A DNA stretch of 64,000 nt from Dorea longicatena (GCF_024168045.1 NZ_CP100126.1:1815501-1879500); one strand, 5' to 3'; counted from the first letter of the stretch, positions 10,733 through 19,971 are shown. Notes: generated from the sequence alone by a model not told the origin. Program-made: numbers and translations.

Positions 10733-10761
10733 TTCGTCGGTTATCCATCCTTTCGTCGGTT
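10733..10761. repeat. Direct repeat upstream of the TetR gene, possible operator
   Basis: TTCGTCGGTT occurs at 10733-10742 and again at 10752-10761, 19 bp start to start (about two helical turns). TetR sites are usually palindromic, so the link to the adjacent TetR protein is only positional. Confidence 0.4.
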
Positions 10762-10880
10762 TTGTTGGTGGATACCTCCTCGCATTTTTCTTATAATATA
10801 ATTATAAATCAAAAAAGCAACTACTGTCCATTATCTTTTCGACAGTTGATCTTTTACGTTGCATTTTCACGGAGGTTAAT

Positions 10881-12665
10881 ATGGATTTTTACGGATTTTA
10901 CACAGGAAAAATATTCGACGCTTATGAATTTCTCGGCGCACACCCGGACAAAGACGGAACCACATTCCGTACCTTTGCACCTGCCGCATCACGCATTACA
11001 GTCATTGGGGAATTTAACGACTGGCAGGAATGGGAACTGAACAAAACTTATGACGGCAATTTTTGGGAATGCTATGCCAAAGGTGCAAAGCCGGGCATGA
11101 TGTACAAGTACCGCATCTACAGACAGGACGGAAACTGCGTAGAGCACTGCGATCCTTACGGCTTCGGCATGGAACTACGCCCGGCCTTTGCTTCCATCAT
11201 CCGCGATCTGTCCCACTATAAATTCAAAGACAGCAAATGGATGCAGAAGCGTTCGGTATGCAAGGACAAGCCGCTGAACATCTATGAACTGCATTTCGGA
11301 TCATTTAAAAAGCCTTCTGAAAAAGCAGACGACTGGTATACTTATGTGGAAATGATCGATATCCTGATTCCTTATCTGAAAGAAAATGATTACAATTATA
11401 TTGAGATTATGCCGCTCAGCGAACATCCATGTGATGAATCCTGGGGATATCAGAACACTGGATTCTTCAGTCCGACCGCCCGCTACGGAACTGCTGAAGA
11501 ACTGATGAAATTCATCGATGCCTGCCATAAGAATGACATCGGTGTTATCATGGATTTTGTACCGGTACATTTTGCCGTTGATCACTATGCACTGTCCGAC
11601 TATGACGGAACTGCACTCTATGAATATCCACACCAGGATGTCGGTGTCAGCGAATGGGGAAGCTGCAACTTCATGCACTCCAGAGGCGAGGTCCGAAGCT
11701 TCCTGCAGTCTGCTGCGAACTACTGGTTAAGCGTATATCATGTGGACGGAATCCGTATGGATGCAATCAGCCGTATCATTTACTGGCAGGGTGAACCGGC
11801 AAGAGGTGTCAACAATAATGCAGTAGACTTTATTCGTGAAATGAACCGCGGATTAAAAACACTGCACCCGACAGTTATGCTCTCTGCCGAGGATTCTACT
11901 TCTTTCGAAGGCGTAACAAAACCTGCTGATCAGGGCGGACTTGGATTCGATTACAAATGGGATATGGGCTGGATGAACGATACACTTGACTACTTCCGCA
12001 CCGCACCGGAATACAGAAGCCGCGATTATCACAAGCTTACTTTCTCTATGATGTATTATTATAACGACGATTTCCTTCTCCCTCTTTCACATGACGAAGT
12101 TGTTCACGGAAAAGCAACGATTGCACAAAAAATGTATGGTGAGTACGAAGAGAAATTTCCACAGGCGCGTGCGTTCTATATGTATATGTACGCACATCCG
12201 GGAAAAAAATTGAACTTCATGGGTAACGAGATCGGCCAGCTCCGCGAATGGGATGAAAAGCGTGAGCAGGACTGGGATATCCTGAAGTATCCGATACACG
12301 ATACTTTCCACCACTTCATGCAGGAACTGAATCATCTGTATCTGACAACTCCTGCTCTTTCTGCCAAAGATTATGAGAATGCAGGATTTCAGTGGCTGGA
12401 CTGCCATCAGGAAGAGCGCTGTATCTATGCGTTTGAAAGAACAGATGGAAAAGATCGTATCGTTGCTGTCTTTAATTTCTCGGATGAGGATCAGAAAGGC
12501 TATGAGCTTCCAATAACGGATGCAAAGGAACTGGAAGTGATTCTGGCTAGTGATGATGTAACATTTGGAGGCAGTAAGAAGTATACGAAGAAGAAAGTGA
12601 AGGTTACGGATGGAAAAGCTGTGCTGGATCTTTCGGCGTATTCAGCAGTGTATTTTGGGATTTAA
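10881..12665 (+). CDS. glgB: 1,4-alpha-glucan (glycogen) branching enzyme
   Basis: 594 aa. It makes alpha-1,6 branches in glycogen. A CBM48 module (about 18-105) precedes the GH13 barrel. Visible catalytic residues are nucleophile Asp294 in VDGIRMDAI, acid/base Glu337 in LSAEDST and Asp405 in SHDEVVHGK. A C-terminal all-beta domain covers about 500-594. It is shorter than the 630-730 aa of many GlgB proteins because the extra N1 domain is absent. The start follows GGAGG. No other glycogen gene is in the window. The last codons (Phe-Gly-Ile-stop) lie inside the terminal inverted repeat of the hairpin element starting at 12654. Confidence 0.94.
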   Translation: MDFYGFYTGKIFDAYEFLGAHPDKDGTTFRTFAPAASRITVIGEFNDWQEWELNKTYDGNFWECYAKGAKPGMMYKYRIYRQDGNCVEHCDPYGFGMELRPAFASIIRDLSHYKFKDSKWMQKRSVCKDKPLNIYELHFGSFKKPSEKADDWYTYVEMIDILIPYLKENDYNYIEIMPLSEHPCDESWGYQNTGFFSPTARYGTAEELMKFIDACHKNDIGVIMDFVPVHFAVDHYALSDYDGTALYEYPHQDVGVSEWGSCNFMHSRGEVRSFLQSAANYWLSVYHVDGIRMDAISRIIYWQGEPARGVNNNAVDFIREMNRGLKTLHPTVMLSAEDSTSFEGVTKPADQGGLGFDYKWDMGWMNDTLDYFRTAPEYRSRDYHKLTFSMMYYYNDDFLLPLSHDEVVHGKATIAQKMYGEYEEKFPQARAFYMYMYAHPGKKLNFMGNEIGQLREWDEKREQDWDILKYPIHDTFHHFMQELNHLYLTTPALSAKDYENAGFQWLDCHQEERCIYAFERTDGKDRIVAVFNFSDEDQKGYELPITDAKELEVILASDDVTFGGSKKYTKKKVKVTDGKAVLDLSAYSAVYFGI

Positions 12666-12950
12666 TTTATTAACGGGGAAGCGACCTCTCAATCCTTGAA
12701 GGAAACAATAGATAAGGCTTCTTGTTCAGGTTCCATACCATAAGAAACACTAAGAGAGTCAGAATCACCTAAAAGCAAAGGAACTACGCTCAAACTCGGC
12801 GTTCGCCTCAAACACGTTCGCTTCGTTCCTTTAACGGTGCTTCTGACTCTCTAATTGTTTCTAACGGCATTCCACATTCACAATAATCCTTATCTATTGT
12901 TTCCTTCAAGTCGTGACTGGCAGCGGATTGTTAATAACTTAAATACCAAA
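12654..12950 (+). mobile_element. Long-hairpin repeat element, copy 1 (MITE-like or structured RNA)
   Basis: A 297-bp element between convergent genes. Terminal inverted repeats lie at 12654-12674 and 12930-12950 (19 of 21 match). Inside are a perfect 23-bp outer stem (12695-12717 / 12888-12910), a 12-bp middle stem (12753-12764 / 12841-12852), an 8-bp inner stem (12777-12784 / 12825-12832) and an apical GGC-GTTC-GCC hairpin. Internal-loop motifs CAGGTTCCAT, CTAAAAGC, AACG (twice) and CACATTCAC recur in the two other copies. No ORF is present. It may be a non-autonomous mobile element, a structured RNA, or both, and it could also terminate both flanking transcripts. Confidence 0.75.
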
Positions 12951-14600
12951 TTTCTGGATTTCCTTATTCACCCGGTTTCTCAACATGATCAAATACATAT
13001 CCGACTTCGGATACCGCTTAAATGTCAATGGCTCCGCCAATTCACCTTCGATAAGTTCCATCACATGTTCCCTGCTGGTCAGGGATTCCAAAAGTTCCAG
13101 TGCCCGCAGATCTGTCAGTGCTTCATAATGAACCATCATCCGGATAGATTCTTCCGGATTTCTGTCCGCACCCGGATATACCAAGAATGGATCCCCCGAA
13201 GGGAACGCATTTCCTGCGTCTGTCACTTCATATGGATTGATATGTTCTATCGAGAACTGACTGTTATAGAAATTATATCCCCAGTGAAGAATTCCGATAA
13301 TCTTATATTTATAAAGCTGGACTCCATATATTCTGTTTCTTGCGGACGGCATAGACATGAAGCGGTTGCTCACTTCATAAAACTGACCGGTACAATAATA
13401 AGTCCACATATCTGTCAGCCCATGTTCCAAAAATTCTTCGATTTCATTGTTTCCCGGAATTGGCTTATCAATTAGCCCATGACGGTAGAATTCATAACTT
13501 GACAATGCGTCAAATGTATGGAATCCATCCAGCATATTTCCCAGAGATTCTTTTGCCACACGGTAGCTTTCCAGATGCTCTTCTCTCGGTTCATCCGAAA
13601 TATGGAAATATGTAACCTGATCAATGTTCCATTCCTTTAATTTTTCAATTAATTGTGGAAGGAAAGCCTTCAGGAATCTGGTATATTCACCAACTGCCTG
13701 GGTATGCCATCCAAAGATCTTTTCTTCTTTTCCGTCTACTTCTGCCACAACTTTCGGTGCATACTTTGCTCCCCATTGAGAGAAAAGATGTGACATTTCA
13801 TAATACTCTATTCCGCATTTCTTACAAAGATCGATCCATCTCTTCAGTTCCGAAAATTCAAAACGGTATTCTCCTTTTACCACCTCAACTTTTATCAGCT
13901 GAGTCGTTGTACGTTCCAATCCGACAGCCGTATCAAGCGGAGATGTAAAAAGCGGAGTCAGCATCATATTACAGCCGCGCTTTACATATTCCTTGAAATA
14001 ATTCTCCAGTATTTTCCAATGTTCCTCAGAGAATACATCTACATGATAATAATCAGCAAGGCAGTCTGCATGCATCCATTCTGTGTGCATAATCTTCTGC
14101 TTCGGAAGTTCCACTCCTATCACCGTTAATCTCTGCTTTGCTGACGTTACAACGTCTCCTTCTTTTTTCAATCGAAGCTCTATTTCATAATTTCCCGGTG
14201 CAATATCTTTCGTCACTTCAATGTCAATCCAGAGGCTTCTCCATTGATTCGAGCACACGATTACTTTTCCATCTTTCACGTCCCGCAAAAGATCTGGATA
14301 CAATCCAGGCTCTGTCCGCAGATAATTATCATCTACAATTCCATTCGTCGCTCTTCCTACCGGAACCTGCTCCACCGTTCTGACTCTGATATAGTCTTTC
14401 AGTGGTGATACTACTTCCACATCCAGTCTCTCCCGCATAAAAAAGTCTCCGGTATATGCTGCTTGAAAAGATACTGTTTCACCCCAAAGAGCACTCAACG
14501 TCTGACATTCCATCTGGTATACCGGTTCTTCATCCTGAAATACCTTTGCCAAAGAGCTTAAAAGCTTCATTTTGTATGTTATTTTCTTCTGTTCAAACAT
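12939..14600 (-). CDS. DUF4091 (GH123-like) protein
   Basis: 553 aa, no signal peptide seen, so probably cytoplasmic. The N-terminal beta-sandwich covers about 1-170, followed by a barrel-like DUF4091 region. HISDEP (about residue 340) matches the Asp-Glu catalytic pair of GH123 N-acetylgalactosaminidases, the nearest characterised relatives; the true substrate is unknown. It is last in the sugar ABC operon (16 bp after the inner-membrane permease gene), which suggests it acts on the imported compound. Its final Phe-Gly-Ile-stop lies in the right inverted repeat of the hairpin element. Confidence 0.75.
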   Translation of the reverse strand: MFEQKKITYKMKLLSSLAKVFQDEEPVYQMECQTLSALWGETVSFQAAYTGDFFMRERLDVEVVSPLKDYIRVRTVEQVPVGRATNGIVDDNYLRTEPGLYPDLLRDVKDGKVIVCSNQWRSLWIDIEVTKDIAPGNYEIELRLKKEGDVVTSAKQRLTVIGVELPKQKIMHTEWMHADCLADYYHVDVFSEEHWKILENYFKEYVKRGCNMMLTPLFTSPLDTAVGLERTTTQLIKVEVVKGEYRFEFSELKRWIDLCKKCGIEYYEMSHLFSQWGAKYAPKVVAEVDGKEEKIFGWHTQAVGEYTRFLKAFLPQLIEKLKEWNIDQVTYFHISDEPREEHLESYRVAKESLGNMLDGFHTFDALSSYEFYRHGLIDKPIPGNNEIEEFLEHGLTDMWTYYCTGQFYEVSNRFMSMPSARNRIYGVQLYKYKIIGILHWGYNFYNSQFSIEHINPYEVTDAGNAFPSGDPFLVYPGADRNPEESIRMMVHYEALTDLRALELLESLTSREHVMELIEGELAEPLTFKRYPKSDMYLIMLRNRVNKEIQKFGI

Positions 14601-14616
14601 AACCTTCCTCCCCTTA

Positions 14617-15450
14617 TTACTTTATACCACTCATTGTCATTCCTTTTACAAATTGCTTCTGGAAGACAACAAATATAATGATCATCGGCATCATCATCAT
14701 AGATGCGGCCGCCATCGTTGCCGACATATCTGCCACTCTCTGCGTATCAAAAATTACCAATCCTAACGGCAGCGTCATTTTTTCCATATCATTCAGCATC
14801 AATAACGGATTCAGATAGTCGTTCCAGTTCATCATTGCTGTGAATATTCCGATTGAACCAATGGCTGGTTTTATATTCGGAAGTATTACACTCCAATAGA
14901 TTCTGAACGGTCCGGCACCATCTATCTTAGCCGCTTCACACAGACTGTCAGGTACATCAGCAATAAATTGCCTTGCCATGTAGATTGAAAATGCACTGAT
15001 CAGTCCCGGCACAATCAATGCTCCAATCGTGTTAAATAAATGCATTTCCTGAATCATCAGATAACGCGGAATCATGGTTACCTGTGGCGGCACCATCATC
15101 GTTGCCAGAAGCAATACAAACAATACCTTTTTCCCTTTGAATTCATATTTTGCAAAAACATACCCGATCAATGTACTGGTAATGATCACCGCCGCCGTAA
15201 CAACAATCACCACCAGAATACTGTTGATAAACCACTGGGCAATCGGTGCTTTTTCAAATGCTGTCCGGTATCCTTCTATCGTCCACTTTTCCGGAAAGAA
15301 TTTTGTCTTATTTATCTGGATATCTGCATTACTCTTGAATGATGTCATCAACATCCACGCCATTGGGTACATCATGATGAGCGAAAAAACGGTAAGAAAT
15401 GCAATAATCACTATATGGTGTTTTTTATATACATTTTTCTTCTTTTTCAT
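14617..15450 (-). CDS. Carbohydrate ABC transporter permease, MalG type
   Basis: 277 aa with six hydrophobic segments and the binding-protein-dependent transport signature EAAKIDGAGPFRIYWSVILPNIKP (about 177-200) that contacts the ATPase. The N-terminal KKKKN region is cytoplasmic. The ATG overlaps the stop of the upstream permease, as expected for a translationally coupled MalF/MalG pair. No ATPase gene is present locally, so a shared MsmK/MsiK-type ATPase elsewhere is likely. Confidence 0.92.
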   Translation of the reverse strand: MKKKKNVYKKHHIVIIAFLTVFSLIMMYPMAWMLMTSFKSNADIQINKTKFFPEKWTIEGYRTAFEKAPIAQWFINSILVVIVVTAAVIITSTLIGYVFAKYEFKGKKVLFVLLLATMMVPPQVTMIPRYLMIQEMHLFNTIGALIVPGLISAFSIYMARQFIADVPDSLCEAAKIDGAGPFRIYWSVILPNIKPAIGSIGIFTAMMNWNDYLNPLLMLNDMEKMTLPLGLVIFDTQRVADMSATMAAASMMMMPMIIIFVVFQKQFVKGMTMSGIK

Positions 15451-16328
15451 TATTCATAACTCCAATCCGCATGCATCATTTTATTCTGAATCATCGCTAC
15501 AATAAATACAATCATAAACAAAGCCGCCGCTACTGCTGAAGCATACCCCATATCATAGCTGCTAAAACTCGTTTTATAAATGTAATTTGTCAGAACCATT
15601 GCCGAATTACTACGTCCTCCGTCCGGCGCAAACACCTGAAACTGTGCAAACATTTGGAAATAATTGGCCATTGTCATGATTGCCACGAATGCAAATGTAC
15701 GGCTCATTAACGGTAATTTTATAGACACAAATCTCCGGACCGGTCCTGCACCGTCGATTGCTGCCGCTTCATCAAATTCTTTCGGTACCCCTTCGATTCC
15801 TGCTGTAAAAAGTACAACATTATATCCAATATCCGCCCATAATGTATATACGATTATAATTGCAAGCAACTGCCAGGTTGTCAGGAACCAATTCCTAGGC
15901 GGCATCCCCATAAGTCCCAAAATACGGTTCAATAATCCTCCATCGGTTCCGACCATTCCATATTTCCACACCATAGATGTTCCGACAATCGGCGCAATAC
16001 ACGGAATAAAGAGTATCGTACGGAAGAATGTTTTCATTCCTTTGGATGGCAGAACAGAAATAATTTTGGCAAGGAATAATGTGATCACAATATTCGCTGT
16101 AACTGCCACTACACAAAAAATGATCGTATTTTTTACTGCTATCCAGAACACTTCATCTGTAAGCAGCCTTTTGTAATTTTCCAGCCCAAGGAATTCATTA
16201 TAAGAACTCGTTGGATTATAATCATAAAATGATATTCCCAGTCCGTAAGCTACCGGAAACACTGCAAATATAAGTAAAAATATAACGCTCGGTATCAATA
16301 CACAAGCCACAAAACGATTATTCTTCAT
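15450..16328 (-). CDS. Carbohydrate ABC transporter permease, MalF type
   Basis: 292 aa, six membrane segments, with the EAA loop (EFDEAAAIDGAGPVRRF, about 200-216) in the cytoplasmic loop. It sits between the solute-binding protein and MalG-type genes and pairs with the latter to form the channel. A partial terminator between the binding-protein gene and this one would lower its expression relative to the binding protein. Confidence 0.92.
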   Translation of the reverse strand: MKNNRFVACVLIPSVIFLLIFAVFPVAYGLGISFYDYNPTSSYNEFLGLENYKRLLTDEVFWIAVKNTIIFCVVAVTANIVITLFLAKIISVLPSKGMKTFFRTILFIPCIAPIVGTSMVWKYGMVGTDGGLLNRILGLMGMPPRNWFLTTWQLLAIIIVYTLWADIGYNVVLFTAGIEGVPKEFDEAAAIDGAGPVRRFVSIKLPLMSRTFAFVAIMTMANYFQMFAQFQVFAPDGGRSNSAMVLTNYIYKTSFSSYDMGYASAVAAALFMIVFIVAMIQNKMMHADWSYE

Positions 16329-16342
16329 TGATTTTCCCTTTT

Positions 16343-16380
16343 ATAAAAATGGCAGAGAAACCTGTACGGTATTCTCTGCC
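16343..16380 (-). terminator. Intercistronic hairpin between binding-protein and permease genes
   Basis: GGCAGAGAA (16351-16359) pairs with TTCTCTGCC (16372-16380), followed on the reverse strand by ATTTTTAT. Such leaky terminators after binding-protein genes commonly set a high binding-protein to permease ratio. Confidence 0.7.
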
Positions 16381-16390
16381 ATGCACTTTT

Positions 16391-17692
16391 CTATTCCATA
16401 GAATAGCTGATCTTACATTTTTCTGTAATCTTCTGAGATGCTTCTTTTAATGCACCTTCTACGTCTGTTTTGTCAGACTGGCAAAGGTCAATAAACATTT
16501 CATTAAAGATATCTCTCATATCAGAAGTGTTGTATGGTCCCATCCACTGTCCGTCTGGCAGGATATCCAGAAGGAATGAGATATTTGGCATTGCTTCTTT
16601 GTATTTTTCGCTGTCTAATAGAGATTTTCTCGGTGGAAGCTGATTACATGCAATATTATGTTCTACCAGATTGTCCGGATTACTGAAGAATTCAATGAAT
16701 TTCCATGCCATATCCTGATTAGCACTGTTCTTAGGAACCATTAATCCCCATCCTGTTTCTGATGCAAAGGCCATCTTCTCACCATACTGAGGAACCGGCA
16801 CATATTCGAAATCTTTACCATATGTAAGGCTGTAAGTATCTGTTCCTTCTCCGATCGCCCATGATCCTACAGATGACATATATCCTTTATCTTTATATAC
16901 ATCATTGTAGCAATACTCACCGGCTGTCAGATTCTCAAGATCACATTCTCCGTCCTTTACCATGCTTACGATCTCATTCATTGCCTTGATTCCTTCCGGA
17001 GTTGCAAAATTAATGGAATCATCTTCTTCCAGATACTGTCCGCCCTGCTGAAGAATCATTGCAAGGTAGTTACAGATCAGAGCATCTGTATCGATCATCT
17101 CGAAACCTTTCATCTCTGATACATCCCCATTCATCTTTGATACCTGCTTGGATACGCTTCTCAACTCATCCCATGTCTTTGGATAAGCAATTCCAGCTTT
17201 GTCAAACAACTTTTTGTTGACAATCATTCCGCCATATTCCAGGTTGAATTCCATCGGAACACCATAATAAGTTCCTTCTTTTTTATAAATACCGGTTGTT
17301 GGTGCAAGATAATCTTCATCCAGCTCTTTTGCCAGACTCTCCGGTACTTCTGAGAGCGAATCTGATTCAATAAATGCAGGTGCATTTCCACCCCATACAG
17401 CAATAATATCCGGTCCTGCTGTTTTTGAAGTCAGTGCAGTCTGAATCTTGTCATTGTAAACTTTGTACGGATAATCTTTTACAACAACTTTATAGTCCGG
17501 ATTTTCTTTCTCGAATTTTTCTGCTACTTTCTTGTAAGATTTTACCCATGGTTCATTTTCATGGCACCAAAAAGTAAGGGTAGTTTTTCCATCAGATGAT
17601 TCTTTTTTATCATCTGATTTTGATCCGCATCCTACGACGAGTGATGCAGTCATTGCAACACATAAAAGTGCGCTGATGAATTTCTTTTTCAT
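16391..17692 (-). CDS. Extracellular solute-binding lipoprotein (sugar ABC, family 1)
   Basis: 433 aa. A lipoprotein signal peptide with lipobox LVVGC (acylated Cys22) is followed by a Ser/Asp-rich linker and an SBP_bac_1 fold (LTFWCHENEPWVKSYKKVAEKFEKENP). It would capture an oligosaccharide or glycoside outside the membrane and deliver it to the two downstream permeases. It has its own consensus promoter upstream. The sugar cannot be read from sequence. Confidence 0.93.
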   Translation of the reverse strand: MKKKFISALLCVAMTASLVVGCGSKSDDKKESSDGKTTLTFWCHENEPWVKSYKKVAEKFEKENPDYKVVVKDYPYKVYNDKIQTALTSKTAGPDIIAVWGGNAPAFIESDSLSEVPESLAKELDEDYLAPTTGIYKKEGTYYGVPMEFNLEYGGMIVNKKLFDKAGIAYPKTWDELRSVSKQVSKMNGDVSEMKGFEMIDTDALICNYLAMILQQGGQYLEEDDSINFATPEGIKAMNEIVSMVKDGECDLENLTAGEYCYNDVYKDKGYMSSVGSWAIGEGTDTYSLTYGKDFEYVPVPQYGEKMAFASETGWGLMVPKNSANQDMAWKFIEFFSNPDNLVEHNIACNQLPPRKSLLDSEKYKEAMPNISFLLDILPDGQWMGPYNTSDMRDIFNEMFIDLCQSDKTDVEGALKEASQKITEKCKISYSME

Positions 17693-17751
17693 AATTTTCT
17701 CCTTTTCTCTTCTTTACAAATGTCCCAAACATTTTTCATAATCCATTTCTT

Positions 17752-17780
17752 ATTATAACCAAGTCTTTCGGCACTCTCAA
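17752..17780 (-). promoter_or_regulatory. Promoter of the sugar ABC operon
   Basis: Reverse strand TTGAGA (17775-17780), 17-nt spacer, TATAAT (17752-17757), about 55 bp upstream of the binding-protein gene and just past the end of the upstream gene. Confidence 0.75.
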
Positions 17781-17798
17781 ATTGATTATATTTATAAA

Positions 17799-18626
17799 TT
17801 ATATCAATTTATAAATCTTTTCTATAATTCCAACGCCTATTCCCGGATTCTTTCCCTCTATCAGATACTTCTTTAATTTTTTTCTCAGACCTGTGTCTTC
17901 CGGATACTGCTGTTTATCTTTTTTTACATCTAAAAATACTCTTTGTTCCGCCTGTGGATACGTTTCGTAGACCTTCACGATCTCGAACATATCCTGGAAT
18001 TTCAAAATATTGCTTTCTTCTCCAAGCACTTCTTTCAACCTTGGGGATAACAGCCATGAATCACACATATAGATATGCCTTTTGCTATCATCCTCAAAGA
18101 AGTATTCAGCCATCTTAAATGACTCCAGGCATTTTTCATGATCCAGCGGTTCTCCGGCCGGGATATGTACATTGAGAACCTCCGTTCCTCGCTTTAATAT
18201 TCCTGATTTACATTTCAGATTTTCCTTCAGTATATACGGTTCGAACTGCAATCTTCCTAGTCTGAAAAGATTCATTTTAACAGACTGTGCGATCCATCCG
18301 ATCTCTTCCAGTCCATATATCTGATATTTGCGGTAACACTCTTCGCACCAAATGGTAATATCATAAAATGTCTTGTCAAAAATCTCGCCGGCAATCCCTT
18401 TTTCTTTATACACTTCATATGTTTCACAGCACAACATCAGATAAAACTTCAATGCCCATTCATATTTGTTCTCCCGATTCTTCCATTTATCAATAAATTC
18501 TTCCAGATTTCTATCAAAAATCTGTTTCTGCTCCTGATACTCTGCTTCTGTAATCTTTATCTGATCTACCGCCTTTCCTGCTGCTTCCGGCAGTTTGATT
18601 CTTTTTTCCAGTTCCTGTATATTCAT
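17799..18626 (-). CDS. Acyltransferase-like protein of unknown role (DUF5596-like)
   Basis: 275 aa from the ATG at 18626, chosen because GGAAGG lies 7 nt upstream and because the longer frame would overlap the URO-D gene by about 180 bp. Mostly alpha-helical N-terminal half with a WCEECYRKY segment; the C-terminal half (WLLSPRLKEVL, ERVFLDV-like) resembles the GNAT-related acyltransferase C-terminal domain seen in clostridial conserved proteins. No catalytic residues can be assigned. It is 13 bp after a URO-D gene and upstream of a sugar importer, so it probably belongs to the methyl/sugar island. Confidence 0.55.
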   Translation of the reverse strand: MNIQELEKRIKLPEAAGKAVDQIKITEAEYQEQKQIFDRNLEEFIDKWKNRENKYEWALKFYLMLCCETYEVYKEKGIAGEIFDKTFYDITIWCEECYRKYQIYGLEEIGWIAQSVKMNLFRLGRLQFEPYILKENLKCKSGILKRGTEVLNVHIPAGEPLDHEKCLESFKMAEYFFEDDSKRHIYMCDSWLLSPRLKEVLGEESNILKFQDMFEIVKVYETYPQAEQRVFLDVKKDKQQYPEDTGLRKKLKKYLIEGKNPGIGVGIIEKIYKLI

Positions 18627-18639
18627 CATAATTCCTTCC

Positions 18640-19710
18640 TTATCTATTTCTACTATGATCTCTATCATAATTTCTAACTGCTTCCATAAACCAGTCAATC
18701 TGTACCGGATCCGTTTTTTCCGGAATATCACATCCTGTTGCCAGATGATATCCCCTTTTTGCTTTTTCCCCAGTCTGTATACATGCTGCAACCGCCCGAT
18801 CGATCTCTTCTTTTGTCCCATTCATTACAACCTGCACAGGATCTACATTGCCTGCAATCGGGATCTGATTTCCTATTTTCTCTACTGCCCGCTGCAGATC
18901 AATAATATTATCCAGACTCAATTCGTTCAGTTCGTATTGTACAAGATACTTCCATATACTGTATGTATTGCCGCACATATGAAGTGATACTTTCTTTCCT
19001 GTCTTTTTCACGGTGTAGTCTGTCAGCTGCTTTGTATATGGGAAGACAAATTCCTCGTACATCTTCGGTCCGATCAGAGCCGGATTTGCAACCGGATCTG
19101 CCATTGCAATCCCCATTCCATATTCTGCTGCCATCTCAATACAACTCATCTGCGTCTGCGTGATAATTTCCAGAAGTCTGTGCACCTCCTCTGGTTTCTT
19201 CCTGCAGTCCCTAAGCAGATATTCCACACCTTTAAGATTCGAAGCAATCGTAAACGGTCCTCCGATACTTGCTTCTAATGGCACAAGATTTTCTGCTTCT
19301 TTGCTCAGTATATCTGCCGCCTGCGCAAACACCTGTATCCTGTGATTCTTTTTCACATTGACCGGTTCCATACGGTCTAAGATACCATAATCTGTAATAT
19401 ACGGACTCTCTATGTATGGGATTCCATCCTTCGGATAAATAAATGTCCCACCCAGAGCTTCCACGATTCCTCTTGTATTCGGCCCGAGAACTATCCTGTC
19501 ATATCCCCATCTGTTAAATGCGATTCTCTCTGCCTGTGCAATCTTTTCTGCATCAAACCAGAAGTCCCGGATACTGATGCCGCTTAAATAACATTTTAAT
19601 TCTCCCATAAATGGGATTGTGATCACTCGATCCACCATTTTCCCTTCTCCTGCCGACGTAATCCGTTCCGCCGGTGTCATCTGGTCTTGTCTGTTTTTTT
19701 CTAATCTCAT
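18640..19710 (-). CDS. URO-D superfamily methyltransferase (MtaA/CmuA-like)
   Basis: 356 aa. The barrel fold of uroporphyrinogen decarboxylase is used in this branch to move methyl groups to or from a corrinoid protein. Zinc-ligand pattern is visible: His-x-Cys in SLHMCGNT (about 246-248) and a later Cys in LATGCDIP (about 325). True HemE arginines are not evident, and there are no heme genes nearby. Divergent from a second URO-D gene across a 260-bp promoter region. The methyl donor or acceptor is not determinable. Confidence 0.82.
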   Translation of the reverse strand: MRLEKNRQDQMTPAERITSAGEGKMVDRVITIPFMGELKCYLSGISIRDFWFDAEKIAQAERIAFNRWGYDRIVLGPNTRGIVEALGGTFIYPKDGIPYIESPYITDYGILDRMEPVNVKKNHRIQVFAQAADILSKEAENLVPLEASIGGPFTIASNLKGVEYLLRDCRKKPEEVHRLLEIITQTQMSCIEMAAEYGMGIAMADPVANPALIGPKMYEEFVFPYTKQLTDYTVKKTGKKVSLHMCGNTYSIWKYLVQYELNELSLDNIIDLQRAVEKIGNQIPIAGNVDPVQVVMNGTKEEIDRAVAACIQTGEKAKRGYHLATGCDIPEKTDPVQIDWFMEAVRNYDRDHSRNR

Positions 19711-19753
19711 GTTTCCTCCCGGATAAAATTTCTGTCAAATTTTTCTGTCTTTT

Positions 19754-19781
19754 ATTATACCTGCTTCACAGTCTTGTTCAA
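19754..19781 (-). promoter_or_regulatory. Promoter reading toward the URO-D/acyltransferase genes
   Basis: Reverse strand TTGAAC (19776-19781), 16-nt spacer, TATAAT (19754-19759), about 45 bp upstream of the URO-D start. Confidence 0.65.
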
Positions 19782-19867
19782 TATCGTCTATACTATTTTT
19801 TCTCATTAATTTTATTTATATTTTGCATTATTTATAAGTATTTTCAATCAGATATTTCTAGCTTTCT

Positions 19868-19896
19868 CTGACATTTCCTTTCATTTAAGATATAAT
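19868..19896 (+). promoter_or_regulatory. Promoter reading toward the plus-strand URO-D gene
   Basis: CTGACA (19868-19873), 17-nt spacer, TATAAT (19891-19896); leader of about 70 nt. A second candidate (TTGACA 19926, TACAAT 19948) would start inside the ribosome site and is less likely. Confidence 0.6.
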
Positions 19897-19971
19897 AATA
19901 TTATCATAATGCTAAGAATCTGCCATTGACATTTTCTTAATGCATACTACAATAAAAGGAGTGTACTTATT

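Noticed and set aside
12666..12938. Copy 1 of the hairpin element as only a simple terminator
   Set aside because: About 300 bp with shared terminal repeats and internal motifs in three copies is far beyond a terminator, though it may terminate.
19926..19953. TTGACA-16-TACAAT as the promoter of the plus-strand URO-D gene
   Set aside because: The start would fall within the ribosome site; the promoter at 19868-19896 leaves a usable leader.
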